From Styela clava (lineage: Eukaryota; Chordata; Ascidiacea; Stolidobranchia; Styelidae), in contig NC_135259.1 in assembly GCF_964204865.1 (NCBI RefSeq), forward strand, positions 17,804,974-17,868,973: a stretch of DNA of 64,000 bases, read 5' to 3'. Each line of letters starts with the position of its first letter. The first letter of the stretch is position 1. A program made the position numbers and the translations under genes. Of this stretch, positions 23,969 to 36,948 are shown one piece after another. A model generated the notes under the pieces. That model was not told the DNA's origin, made no database searches, and saw nothing but the letters and a program-made list of their open reading frames with translations.

Positions 23969-24581
23969 TATTTGGTCGCTTGCAAATTTCTGTAAGAAAA
24001 TAGATGAAATGCCGTTGCTTTTAGAAATTTCATTCGCTTAAAAGAAATCACAGTACGACACTGAAAACCGTTTTTTTTAATGCCATTAGCATTTGAAGCT
24101 CGACTGATTCCAATGTACCTTTTCCATTGTTATTTAATGGAATATCCCAAACGTGGTTTCAAATTTCTTTCTCACTTCAATCATCACATGTTTGAATACC
24201 CAAGCTGACTTCTACTGATTTGTTATTGATTTACAATCTTTTTTTTTATATAAATTAACTGCTGTACTTGCTGAGTGTCCACTAAGTGAAAATCTACAAA
24301 AAAACAGTGGTTAGGAGCCCGGTTTTGTATCGTTATAGGTTGGAGATATTCATCTTTGTTTGTATACCGGTACCGTACAACTTATCCTATCTATTGGCAG
24401 GCTGGCCAACATATTTGTTCGTAGGCCTATTTACTAAATAATTTAGTTTTCACCTCTTGCAGCCTTGGTACGGTACCGGTAGTTTAAATAACACGTCAGC
24501 ATGCCTTCAGTAAATGATTGCTAGCTGTACAGGTATAAATGCGTGCAACCAGTAAACGAGAATATCGGTCGGAGACCGAAG

Positions 24582-24832
24582 ACTTATCGATTGGAACTGC
24601 GGTTTCGAATCATGTCTCTATAGTGACACCGCTTGTCCCATCACTAATTAATCAATAACTAGCTAATTATACGACATAATTCATCCAAATCAATAGGCTT
24701 CTGGTCCGAGATATGATGAATGCACTTGCAAAATTTGGAGCATATTCAACCTCGCCTTCTTGAGATTTCGCGTTCATCTAACAGACAGACAAATACCTAT
24801 CAACATACTTACCGATCTTAAGATCGATAAGT
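24582..24832. mobile_element. Short inverted-repeat element, relative of 61794-62646
   Basis: Its ends are ACTTATCGAT and ATCGATAAGT. The 3' 190 bp (attaattaatcaataac-like start, 'gacataattcatcc', 'caataggcttctgg', 'gagatatgatgaatgcac', 'acagacagacaaatacc') matches 62445-62646 closely. The left flank 'gagaatatcggtc.gagacc' is also shared, so the true element may extend a little further left. Confidence 0.6.
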
Positions 24833-25479
24833 AACAAACGTAATAGAAATGGTATGAGTTATTATAGATTGTCAATGTTAAACGCTTCCAGTACCGGTAC
24901 CGTACCCAAAGCGACATTAGCGCATATCCCACAGAGTATGAAGCGTTGGCAGAATGTCATGGTATAGTGAGAACGCCGTCATCGGAAACACCGCGCTCAT
25001 TAAAATTTTAATGAACGACTATCAAAAATCTTGACCATGTTTATCGTGATAAAAATATCAAAAAAAATGTAAAAAATATTCTATCCCCAAAACTCCCGAG
25101 TCTACAATGAAAGATATCTAGAAAATTACAAAAAATGCAAATTTCTGCTCTAGTGATCACATTCCCCATAAAAACTAATGTTAAAATTGTTTTGTTTACA
25201 TCACTATATTTTTTGCGCGTAGGATGGGTTTTTATTGAATAAGGTCTATTATTAGCCCTCAGTGTTCCCACCGCCCCAGTATACCCATCCACTCAAAACG
25301 AACTGGCAGTTTCGACATCCAGGTCATTGCAATATTCTGTCGTTATAAGTACAATTGTGTGTATGGTAACGGTTTACTGAGGTGCCTCATGTCTTAGCGG
25401 AGGTCCTAGTCGCCTACACCTACAGGCATGCTTATGTTAAAGCATGACTTACATTCACATGGCCAGGTTTGAATGCGGC

Positions 25480-27077
25480 GAGAAAAATAAAACTAGGTTA
25501 ATTGAATCCCTTTTCCACAATCAAACCCCACTTGCCGTGTGCAAACCGTGTATAGAACTAGCTATTTCTTGATACTCTTGGTTGGTGGCTTCTATTATGC
25601 GCCTCGCTGTCGTCCGGAGTGTTGCTTGATTTTACGAGTGTCAGGTTCGTACGTATGTCTGTTCGACTCATTAAATACCAGAGTAAATACCGCTAACGGT
25701 GGAGAATGAAAATTCTACGTCTATCTGCCGACGTTAGAATGGTTCACAGGCGTGATCTGACGCGGTAAGTTCCCAACACGAGATTGTCCGTTCTCTGGCA
25801 AAGTGAAAAGCGTTTGCCTTTGGTCTGGCCATCAATAGCTCTGTCAATGCTGGCGGGTCGCACCAGCTTGTCACGCCTCAGCTAAGTCATCATGAAACTG
25901 GTTGTTTCGATAGGTCATTGCTACGAAAGAAACCATCAACTTCATGTACTAAACATGTTCCCACAAACACAGCTTCTGCGTGTTTCTTCTGTCAAATATT
26001 GCGGATAAATTTCAGTGTCCACTTTACGGATAATGCAGATGCATTAGGTGGGGAAGTCATATATTATTTAGCTAAACCTATGTAATCAAAAATGAAATGA
26101 AATCAACAAGTATTCGTAAACATAACTAGAAAAGGCAAATTTTTCTAGTCATTATAAATCTGGCAAAATGAAAATAGAAAGTTAAATAACTCCCCCCTTG
26201 TAATTCGTGGAGCGCGAGGTCGTAGAATTTAGACTATTCAGATTTCAGGTCCCTTTTTGAGTTTTATCTCACTGAATAATAAGTGATCAGCCCATAATGA
26301 TCCTGCCGCCTTGCAGGATGATATAAACAAATTCGCTCAGCGATTCCGTAGAAGAGGTGTCGGTAAGTCTTCACTACCGTACTTATTGTGATTTTCACAT
26401 CAAATCCACATGCAGATTTAGGCGCAATAATAGTAGTGGTTTTATTGTTGTTGGTACAAGCAAGGGTGTTTTCTCATCCATAGGAAAGTATGGGAGTTTA
26501 GCAGCAGCATTGAAACCCAGCAGCGGCATCGAACCATTGATGATTTGAAATTGCATAAACACAGACTGGTTCAGACCAGCACCCTGGCTACGCCCCTGTT
26601 GACATATGAACATTGGTAGCACTCCAATATCAACTTAAAGTATATCAACTTTCTAAGCACGAAAAAGATATAATAGAATTTTATGGGTCACGACTCAAAC
26701 TAGAAGTCAATATGTAACCGTTTTGTGTGAGTTTAGACATCTCCTTACAAGTTATACTTCATGGATATTTACAAAAGTTTTCTTTGCTTATTGTATATTG
26801 GAGGTGACTTACCTAAGAAGTGAGGTTAGTGAATTTGTAATGCATGATTAAAAGGAATTACATGGTAGGTTTTCCATTAAAAATCTTAGGATAGGAAAGT
26901 TAAGAGTCAAGATAAATTGAGCCTGTTTCATTTAAGATTGATCAATCGTTTTCCACACAATTTGTTTGTAAATTTCTAAATCAATATGGTTACCTGAGTG
27001 AGAATCATTCCACTGGGATCAAGGCCTCGTGCACTTGACTTATAAATTCATTTAGAGCTCTGCGTATTGGTCACTCG
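25480..27077 (-). repeat. Dispersed repeat, copy 2 of an inverted pair
   Basis: Reverse-orientation match to 7692-9070. In this copy the blocks read ...GGTTAATTGAATCCC, 'catcaatagctctgtcaatg', 'ataagtgatcagcccataatgatcctgc', 'gggatcaaggcctcg' and 'gagctctgcgtattggtcac'. Here it lacks the foldback repeat present in copy 1. No clear protein. Confidence 0.6.
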
Positions 27078-27096
27078 ACATAATGACTATTTTATA

Positions 27097-29836
27097 GGGA
27101 TGGGACAAGATTCGGATCCGGACTCGGATTCGAGTCGAATCCATGCATTTTTGCGACTCGGATTCGATTTCGAGTCCACGCCATTTTTACCGAGTCCCTA
27201 TTCAATTTTGTTTTACATAATTGACGCCTCCATTATGCGATTTTACCGTTATAAAAGTCAGTATAAGCAATATTTTTACAAAATAATGTGATTCGTCACG
27301 TGAGAGATCTCTAAAAACATACGCACATATTGTAACACAGGGGCTTATCAGACATTTCAGTCATTTCGTCGCTAGTGACCATATCCCAATAAAAACATCA
27401 AGGCTACTTTTGGTGCGCGAACCAATAAATTACTCTTCGTAAACAAAACAGATAGGAGAGCATCCCCAAGGAAAAATTTATTAACACGTTTTAATTACAG
27501 TTTATTGCATGCAATTTGCTTCTTGAAAAATAAGAAAGCAAGAAAAATTTGCTAAAAGCAACGAAATTATGTGTGCTACTTGCGAAATAACAGTTTTATA
27601 GCTAATAGCATCTAAAATCATGCAAGCGTATTGTAGTCAAAATTGAGTTTCTTTAGATTGACATGCAAGAATGTTAAAATTTCGACGTTTTTTGGTTTCA
27701 GACGGTTACGTAACGGCGACGTTACAACGCCAGCTGTGCTAAAAAGACGCTCAGAATTGACGGAAGTAGGCGGGCATGAAAGCAAGCTTACGGCTAGAGC
27801 GAACATCGCCTGGCATTCATTTCTGTATTGTGGCCAAAAAACAAGTGGAGACTTGTGCCTTTTAAGAGTAGGTGCAGCAAGATATTGCCTGACAGCAGTT
27901 ACAATATCAGCATCCATATCCACCTGTTCCCTGACAAGACCCGCGTTCTCAGGTGCACCGAAGACCACACTATCTTCGGCCTCTTCTGATGATGATGATT
28001 GATATAATTCAGTCCCTTCGTAGAGTTCAACACTATCCGTGGCAAACTTCTTCACTTCAGTAACAAGCAGCCGTTCGATTTCTTGCCGATTGATAGTTGA
28101 GCACCATGACAACTTTAATCTTGGATCAAGTATTGTAGCCAATAAACAACGGTTATATGAGGCCTGGTTCTGAAAGTATGCGTCTCGGGTCTGAGGTCCA
28201 TTTCCAGGAACGCTAAATCTCCGTTTTATACCACTTTTGAGGCTATTCAGAAAATTGTCGAGTCCATAAATATCGCTGTCACCAATGAATGCTTCCAATC
28301 TTTTCAACAAATTCTCTTTTACTGGTAGAATGCTTGCTATTGTCGCCTCCTCAGTACAAACTTCCTTGGTCGCTATGTCAAATAACTTCAAAACTCGAAT
28401 TAAAGATGAAGCCATTCTCCACTGGTTAGGTGACAGAGTATTACCAATTCCCCTGAAGGACATATCATTAATAACTTCTCTCTGTTCCACCATTCGCTCC
28501 AGCGCGTAGTATGTAGAGTTCCATCTGGTACTCACGTCTTGTTGCAATTTATGTTCTGGTGCATTCAGCCTTTTCTGACATTCCCTGAGAGCACGAGCGT
28601 CGCGAGATGAGCGGTTATAGTGGGCAATTATAGAACGGGCATCAGCCACGATATCTTTCACATCAATGTTTGATCTGATAGCGTCGTGAACGATCAAGTT
28701 CAAAGTGTGTGCCATACATCGGATATTGAAAATCTCCCCGTCCTTTAATGCCTTTATCACATCCGAGGCATTGTCGGATGTTATTGTAGCAAACGATACG
28801 CCTCACTCACTTTCTTGTCTTCGTATTTCTGACAGCAGCAATTCTACGGTTTGCGAGCCCACGAGCTCAGAACAGGAAAGAACGGGCGTAACACGGTGTA
28901 AATCACCCTTGTTCCAGATAAGAAAATTGGAGGTTATACTCATGAACGAATCATTTTGAAGACTTGTCCATTCATCTGTTGTAGCCCATATGGGTCCAAC
29001 GGCACTTTTCAACAATTCCTTGATCTTATTTGTCACTTTATCATGTATTCCTGGAACAACGGTGTTGGAAAAATATTTTCGAGACGGAATAGTGTACCTA
29101 GCATTCAGTTCTTTCACAAGCCGCAAAAACCCCACATTTTCCACCATCGAATACGGCATAAAATCTAGAGCAATCATCTCGCCAATTTTGGATGTTAAGC
29201 ATCGAGAAACGGGGTGTGAATTGTCATACAATTTACGTTTTGACAAGGCTTCGACAATGGTGGGTTGGCGACTGCTGCATTCTGCAGCAGCAGTACTTTC
29301 GACGTTGACTCTCTTAGATCCATCTGGTTTTTCGAAAACCTGATGGCAAGTTGACAAGTGCTTAAGCATTGAACTCGTTGTATAAGAAGATTTGCATTTC
29401 CCACGACTAATTTTAGTTGCGCAAATGCCACATTCGGCCTTCGAACAGTCATCTTCACAAATTTTAAAATACTGCCACGCAAGTGACTTTGTATTCGGTG
29501 ATGACATCGCAACAGACAACCAGCAGAAGCGGAAACCTTCTTGAAGTAAAGTTGCCAAAAGCAAGCTAATTCCACCCGTAAATCTTATCAAAAACAATCA
29601 ACCTTGAGTAGCTTATTATACAATCATCCAAAAGATTCACGCAATTAGTCGGTAACTGAGCTGTACGCGAAGCATGGCAAGAAAACAGTACGTCACCGAT
29701 CGCGCATTGTTGCGTCACAATTGAAACCGTGTTTTTGCCGTTTTCATTGTGACGTCACGGACTCGGCGGATTCGACTCGAGTCCATGACCTATTACTCGG
29801 ATTCGCCGAATCTCTGTAATGCCGGACTCGTCCCCA
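27097..29836 (-). mobile_element. hAT transposon with one in-frame stop
   Basis: The transposase reads on the minus strand from 29597 to 27618. Its start encodes a BED-type zinc finger (CGICATKISRGK, then HLSTCH). Downstream come ITSDNASDVIKAL, CMAHTLNLIVHDAI, DVSTRWNSTYYALERM, VFWPQYRNECQAMFALAVSLLSCPPTSVNSERLFSTAG and a C-terminal dimerisation-like RNRLKPKNVEILTFLHVN. A single TGA (28803-28805) interrupts an otherwise open frame, at a place where hAT transposases often carry Trp-Gly, so a nonsense change of TGG is likely. Terminal sequences GGGATGGGACAAGATTCGG and inverted TGGGGACGAGTCC, with gactcgg-rich subterminal repeats, mark the ends. The right end abuts another repeat, so the target-site duplication is unclear. 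Confidence 0.85.
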
Positions 29837-30320
29837 GGGTTGCCAGATCCCAGCGATCAAAAAAAGCCAAATCAAGACACAAAAAAGCCAGAAAAAGCCA
29901 ACAATTTTACCAAGTACAAAAGCCCCATGATTAGTCAGATTTTCAGCCCTTGGCAACGTACTGATGATGATGATGATGAAGACGTAAAGCCATCATGTCA
30001 TTCAGTGAGGCACACAAATAGAAAGTAAAGTTCCCATGGACCTTTCCCCGACCTTTGACCCTCGGAAAATTCTCCTTATACTTTACCATTGCAAAATTGT
30101 CAACTCTATTTTAAGAATGCTTTTGCGAGTTGGCGTCTGTAAAATGGGGTATGTGTTTCAAACCATCATTATGATTCATCGCATACAACAATCTGTTTTT
30201 TAAAAGTACCGGTAAAGAATTTCAGGCTAGACACTAGAATAGACTTGAAAAAAGCCAAAAAAAAACGCCAAAAAGCCAAACGGAAATTCTGACGCCAAAC
30301 GCGCTTGAAAAAAGCCAAAA
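29837..30320. repeat. AAAAAGCCAAA-rich element
   Basis: Begins AGGGTTGCCAGATCCCAGCG and contains repeated 'aaaaaagccaaa' words at both ends (29860-29910 and 30240-30330), so the flanks are direct low-complexity copies. Probably a small transposon remnant next to the hAT copy. Confidence 0.4.
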
Positions 30321-31590
30321 AAATTAAAAAAAATGTAAAAAATGTAAAAAAATGTACGGTAAAATTAAATGTACTCGCGGACCGGAAAAATTAAATGTAC
30401 TCGCGGACCGGAAAAAAATTAAAATGGCCGGAACAGAAAAGAATAACATATATTTGCGTAATATATTGCAATGTCGGGTGCGCAATATGCTTCTAGACAA
30501 AAAAAGGCACACTTAAAAACATTTCACACGAAGAAAAACTATCAAATACCGTGCCGACCAAAAGTGGAAATGAGTGAAACATAAAATATTACCATATATT
30601 TGTGTAATAAAAAGCAGTGCTGGGCACCCATTATGCGTAAGAAAGGCACGCCTGAAACATCTCACATAAAAAACACGTACATGCCAAATCGTGTACAAAC
30701 ACAATTAACTCTAGTGAGAATTTTGCTGCTGTTTCGTTTCCAATATAGGATTGCAAACGAAGCCACAAAAAAGTTTCTGCAACACGTAGCTCTTCAGCGG
30801 CGTTTAGCCGATTTCTTTTCTTCGTTTTAATCAAAGCTAGTGATGAAAATGTTTTTTTTGCATAACCTAGCAACTGGTTGAAAACACGGACAACAGTTTA
30901 ATTTCTCGATTACTTAGCGATGAGTATTCGTTATAAGAGATATCCAAAATTGCGACAGTAATTATTTTTTTAAATCTGGACTGTTAAGTAGAATCACAAT
31001 TTTGATCAAGCTTTCTCTTCTTCATCGGGTTTGTCATATTAATTCCTCTGCAGTTGATCGACGCCTCAATTGAAATGAATTTATATTACAATGACAAAGT
31101 CGTTGGTAACTTGGCACCAGGCTCAAAATACTGGGAATATATCTCTGCGGCCATGTTTTTTTGCGTGCCTCATGACCACCCGCATGGTCACAACAAGCTC
31201 ATATCTTACTGGAATATTATACTGTTCTTGACTGTTTCAAACAAAAAAAAATGCACAACGTTTGGATGGTCATGCAGAACTGAAAAAGCACGCGTGCCCA
31301 TTTTTAGGTTCCTGAATCCTGCGGGATTTGATGGAGCGCATTCGTGATGAATCGGAGGTGAAACAGCGAAAAGTGTGATTGCTTGGCGCCAAGATGTCGC
31401 GATTGCGTAATAAACCAACGCAACCTGGTCTTCGGTGAAGCGATTGAGACAGCATATATCAACAAAACAACGAAATTTTACGCGAACCGGAAAAAGCTTC
31501 GTGGACCGTCACCGGTAAGCGGACCGGCGGTTGGGAACCAATGGTTAGTACCACCATATAAAAATATTTTTATACCGGCCATATAAAAAT
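30321..31590. other. Intergenic, nothing recognised
   Basis: A direct repeat of 'aattaaatgtactcgcggaccgg' lies at about 30362-30410. Short reading frames here look random. Confidence 0.35.
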
Positions 31591-31792
31591 TATGGTACAA
31601 CCGTAGTGTGTGTACCAGGTTAGTGTTGGGCCATAATTTTATTCCAATTTTCTTCATTTTAGTTCTAAAAAAGTTCGGGGACTGTCTGTGTTAGCCAAGT
31701 AAATATACCCTCTGCCCTTTGGCTTCAGTCCCTTTGCACGACTTGGCGTAAAATTTGCTAACAAAATTAGTTGCCTCAATATTGGTACACTG
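31591..31792. repeat. Foldback-family repeat
   Basis: Contains ACCGTAGTGTGTGTACCAGG, 'gttcggggactgtctgtgtt', 'cttcagtccctttgcacgac' and TTGGTACACTGCTTG. Outer arms partly lost. Confidence 0.6.
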
Positions 31793-31799
31793 CTTGCAG

Positions 31800-33465
31800 A
31801 AATAATGAAATGAAACGATATGATGAAGGTTTCTTGGACACACGTAAATTAAATACAAATGGATTCCATACACAAAACTTATGCTAATCAACTACGACGA
31901 CGATGCATTTATAAACACTAACAATAAAGCCCATCGACGCCTTAACCGACTTACTTAAGTGTTTCAACCTAAAAAGAACAAAGCATAAAAGCAAAATAAG
32001 TCACCAACCTAAAAAAATAAACATGAGTATGGACGACGGTCACTATTCGGGCGTCTCACTTTGCAATCAGGTTGCGCGCAATTTATTCAAAAGCAAAACA
32101 GTGAACTGAATAGCCACTGTGCGTTTGATGATTGACGTAAACAAACAATCGGAAAAATTCTGGAATATATGTCGTCATGCCATGCTTATTATAATTAATA
32201 TAATATTGAATAAACCATCCACACAAATTTGGTGATAACATTTTGCAATGATTTGCTTTAGTTTGCAGGAATCAAATATACTATTGCTCAACTGCACTTT
32301 AGGCAAGGGGTGCAAATACTCAAATCTAAACTATATTATGTACTGATTCTGGAAACAGTTTTATTTTGTTTTTGTCAATAATTTTATTGACTTTTATGCT
32401 AATTATGGAGTCAAAATAAACTTATACACATAATACTCTTACTGAATGTTGGCTTTTAACTAATTGTAGTGATTGTTAAAATTATTGTTCAAGTTGTATA
32501 GAGAACATACATAACAACAAAGATAGCGTTGGTTATTTAATTTGAATTATATAAAAAAAAAAATTCAGCAATGAATGAATACACATTTGATACCCGCAGA
32601 TGGCTTACAGACTTTCTGTGCCCCAGACGATCCTTCACTGACTTTTCTGACCACAAGGTGGTATGAAAGGTTTTAGTAAGGATTCTGGCTTTCAGCCTTC
32701 TAGGGATTGGAGAATCCACAATAACATGTGGATTTGAGTATTCATTTGTATAGATGTTTATTGTTGTCCTAGCAGCATATACTGCACGACAACTTTCGGG
32801 TACTGGTACAATCCTAACATCGTTCAATGAATTCACATATACATTATTTTTAAACGATTCCGAGGCAAAAGAAAATCGAAGTCATAACTCGAACCGTCTA
32901 GTGGTTTGAAAAGTCTATTGGCCAGAGTGTCTAAGGCGAAAGTCTGTATACCTTAGCAGATTACATGAATGCGTTTCACGTAAAAAGGCTATGGTTAAAT
33001 AGTTACATAACAGGTCCACCAAGATTCAATTAAGTCACATTTCAGATCAAATTTGAGTAATTGGGTTTTCTTAGATCCAAATTCGAGCGATCCAAACTTT
33101 TTAGTAAGTAAGTTTTTATTTCAATTTTTCGTCACAACAAAACAATACATAGCAAAACAAACAGATATACGGAAAATAAGTAAGTGGGCAAAATCGAAAA
33201 AAGATTTGAGACGTAAACACGTGCCCACTTACCCCAAACAATCCAATTGATGTAAATTTCAAAAAATACACGAAAGATAATTCGGGCGTAAATACTTGAA
33301 TGTGGATGTGTAGTTTGAACATAAACTACAGTTTCTACTATATCTGTATTAGAAAATACCGAGAAGTGTAGACTACAACAAACAAACAAGCGGTGCGCAA
33401 TATGTGATAATTAAAGTGATTGCGAACGCACTCAACTAATACTAGACGACAAACAACAATAATAA
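31800..33465. other. Intergenic; one 99-aa frame of unknown meaning
   Basis: A minus-strand frame at 32836-32537 (starts MNSLNDVRIVPVPE, contains SPIPRRLKARILTKT) has a fairly protein-like composition, but I recognise no domain and see no supporting exon. Otherwise AT-rich and empty. Confidence 0.3.
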
Positions 33466-33469
33466 AAGC

Positions 33470-35470
33470 AGCGTAAAAGTAAACAACAACAAATGAAGTA
33501 AAAATTAAATGAATTTTGCGAAATCTCGCACTCAAATACTAGGCGTAGATAATGCTTATGCCGTATGTGAGTACAAAATTAACTGACGAATATGAAACAA
33601 ACATTTTTACATAAAATTCAATTTTTTTAAATTAACTCTCAAATTAAAGTGAGAAAGATGCGCTTATTTGCCATAAACGAGTTTTTTTTTAAATCGTGGC
33701 GTGGCATTTCTTATGCAAAACAGCAGCAGCCAAGTTTATACGCTGTGATGCTTCCCACATATACAATCACTATTGAGCAACACTTCAATATAACTATAAA
33801 GTAAACGATAAAATTTCCTACAAAATAAAAGCAGCAGTTTTTGTTGAAAACACAAACGAGCCACAACAAATTTCGGGCAACCTACTTTTTGGTCATGACC
33901 CATAGATTGGGAAACATTGGTTTAGAGATTACATGGGAAGAGCCTGCGGGCCAAATCCAAATTGAGTTATTCAATCTTGCCCGCCTGATGCTGCCACAAC
34001 CAAACTTAAATCAAATTTTGATGTTTTAGATAAAAAAAAAAGCTCAGATAATTTGTCTTGATTAGTATTAAATTTAGTTTTGCCACGAGGCTTATTGTTT
34101 TTTGCTTTTGTAACTTGTAAATATTGTTCATAAATGAAACTTTTTGCGTCACACTTGCATGGCCCGTCAGTCCAGGCGATCAAAATGTTTGGCCCGTTTC
34201 CTGCCCAATCCTGTTTTAGAGTATAACACAACAACTTTGAGTAATTGTTATGCGCTTAATACACTGTTTCACTGAAGAACTGAAGCCATATAATATATTG
34301 ATTGGGCTGTATTCATTTTAAAATTTCAATTACCCAGTTCTAACCGTTGAATGTAACACTATATGTATAAAATACAATAACTTTATTAGAGCCACTGTCA
34401 CCTACATGATGAAACAATTTGCAAGCAATCTTGCTCCTTTTCCAAATATGTCCCAATCGCAGGGGTAAGGGGTTCGGCCATATAAAATTATGATACAACC
34501 GTAGTATGTGTACCAGGTTAGTGTTGGGACACAACAAAAACGAAAGAAGTAAAATTTAAATGAATTTTTTGAAATTTCACACTCAAATACTAGGCGTACA
34601 TAACCCCTATGCCTTATGTAGTCACAAAATTAACTGACTAATTCAAAAACCCATTTTTACTTAAAATTCATTTTTTTCAAAAATTAAATCAAAGTGAGAA
34701 AGCTGCGCTTATTTGCTTTATCAAGCTTTTTTTTTAAATCGTGGCGTGGCTTTTCTTATGCAAAACAACAGCTGCCAAGTTTTGACGATGTGATACTTCC
34801 CACATATACAATCACTATTGAGCAACACTTCAATATAACTATAAAATAAACAATAAAATTTTCTAGAGAATGAAAGCAGTAACTTTCAGGTTTTTGTTGA
34901 AAACACAAACGACCCATAAAAATTTCGGGCAACCTAATTTTTAATCATGACCCATAGATTGTGAAACATTGTTCTAGAGATTACATGGGCAGAGCCCGCG
35001 GGCCAAATTCGGCCCGTTGAGGTATTCAATCTTGCCCGCCTGATGTTGCCACAACCAAACTTAAACCAAATTTTGATGTTTCAGCTAAAGATAAATAGCT
35101 CAAAGAATTTGTTGAGATTGCTATTAAATTTAATTTTGGCCACGAAGCTTATTGTTTTTCACTTTTGCTTTGAACCCTAACCTGGTACTCATACTATGTT
35201 CAGGTTGTGCGCCATCTTGGTACAATACTTCGGGAGCACCAAACTTTTTACGTCACACTTACATGGCCCGCCAACCCAGACGGGCAAAATGTTCGGCCCG
35301 TTTCCATGCCCAACCGTATTTTAGAGTATATCACACAACTTTTAGTAATAGTTATGCGATTAAAACACTGTGTCACTGAAGAACTGAAAGCATATAATAC
35401 ATCGATTTGAAATTGATAGGCTGCACTCATTCTAAAATTTCAAGTACCCAGCTGTAACCGTAGTTAGTGT
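33470..35470. repeat. Tandem duplication of about 1.05 kb
   Basis: 33470-34350 and 34530-35470 share, in order: 'cactcaaatactaggcgta', 'aagtgagaaag', 'aaatcgtggcgtggc', 'cccacatatacaatcactat', 'gagattacatggg', 'cttgcccgcctgatg', 'gaagaactgaa' and 'aatttcaa.tacccag'. Each unit carries a hAT-like 'gcccgcgggccaaat' block. A foldback-family piece lies at the junction (about 34480-34522) and another inside unit 2 (35166-35238). Confidence 0.65.
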
Positions 35471-35474
35471 GGAG

Positions 35475-36730
35475 CTGTGGAATAACTAGATGAGATGTGT
35501 AAAAAAACTTTTAAACATATAAAAACTCATTTTCCTATTTTTCAATGCCAGAACAGAGAACAAGCTGCTTATGTGGGAAGTACCATGAACTGAAAATTGT
35601 TGACGTTTCATAAAGCAATCCAGGTATTTTTCACAAGGATATACTTTAAATATAGCTTAGTGAAAATAGTTTTCGTTCAATCTCCTCCTAATCAGTGCCG
35701 ATGCCGTCTTCATATTGATTTTGAATATCCGTATTTTCATAATCATTTTGATTGTTCGCAGGAGTCATTGGAGCATCTATTAAAAATGTTTTGTTCCAGT
35801 TTAACAAACGGTTCACAATGTCCATTATTCTGACTCAGGCTACCAATAAAGTTTGAACACCAAAACTTGAAATGTGTAAATTTCTTTCATTATCTGTTAA
35901 TAATGCTTATTTATTTGTCATTATTGGGGAAAAATTTTGCTCAGTATTTGTTGTTGTACAACTATTAAATTCTTTATTATTACTGCTACAATGCTTATAT
36001 ATGCACACATAAAGTAATGAAGCTGTACCAAAGTGTAAATGTGCCCCTCTCACATGATACTAGCTGAGGAACCATTGAAGTTTGAGAGAGGGTTGAAGCG
36101 TACGAAAATATGTTATGAAAAAAGTCTAACGAAAAAGGATGGGAACCGCTGAATTAACCTCTTACCTGTCTCCATACTGATCAAGTTTAGTAAAAGGTCA
36201 GAGTTAACGGTTCATCATGTGATAAAGGTTTGGTGTATTTGGTTTTCAGAATTAAACTAAACTAAATCAAATGATTAGCGCAATATCAGTTACGCAAAAC
36301 AGCGCAAAAATATTTCTTTGAGCACTACTAATTGAGTATGATAAATAATCACTAAATGTTTAGGAATTTTATTACCATTTAGTAAGATTTTAATTATTAC
36401 CAAGATTATTACCAAGATTTTAATGCAACGATCTGACCAAATCGACCTCTACAATCACGCTACAATAACATACATGGGCCTCATAAGTTTAAGAGTTGCC
36501 AAATCTTCAAATATGTCAAAAAGGACATAGTGTTACCTGTTTGTGGCATTCGGTTATTCAATTCTTGTCTTGAGTGATATTTGGAGGAATTGCGTTTCAG
36601 GAAAAAATTGTCTTTTGAACCTTCACTCGTCACCAGTATTTGCTGAAAAAATCAAACAATTTAATTTCCAAGATTACTAATATGACAGTATACTCAGAGG
36701 CTTGAGATGCGTTGTCTATCCTTTTAAATG
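35475..36730. other. Intergenic downstream of the FN3-NACHT gene
   Basis: No exon recognised. It holds the far 3' flank of the gene that ends at 36949. Confidence 0.4.
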
Positions 36731-36733
36731 TAA

Positions 36734-36739
36734 TTTATT
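36734..36739 (-). promoter_or_regulatory. Candidate polyadenylation signal of the FN3-NACHT gene
   Basis: AATAAA on the minus strand, 210 nt after the stop codon at 36949. Nearest good candidate, not proven. Confidence 0.4.
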
Positions 36740-36948
36740 TATAATAATGCATCCCTCGAAATCTGATATATATATACCAGACAGACAAATATATCTAATC
36801 TTTAGTTAATATTAATAAAACTTAAAATGACTGTAGAATGATGAAAGTAAATCAAAAATATACATGATGTTGATGTCATAATGCTAAGCTGGTAATTTTT
36901 CCTTTTCCTGACAATATAACAGAAAATCCGGCAAACTAATGCTTTGAA

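Noticed and set aside
32537..32836. 99-aa minus frame starting MNSLNDVRIVPVPE
   Set aside because: Protein-like composition but no domain, no partner exons and no second copy to test constraint.
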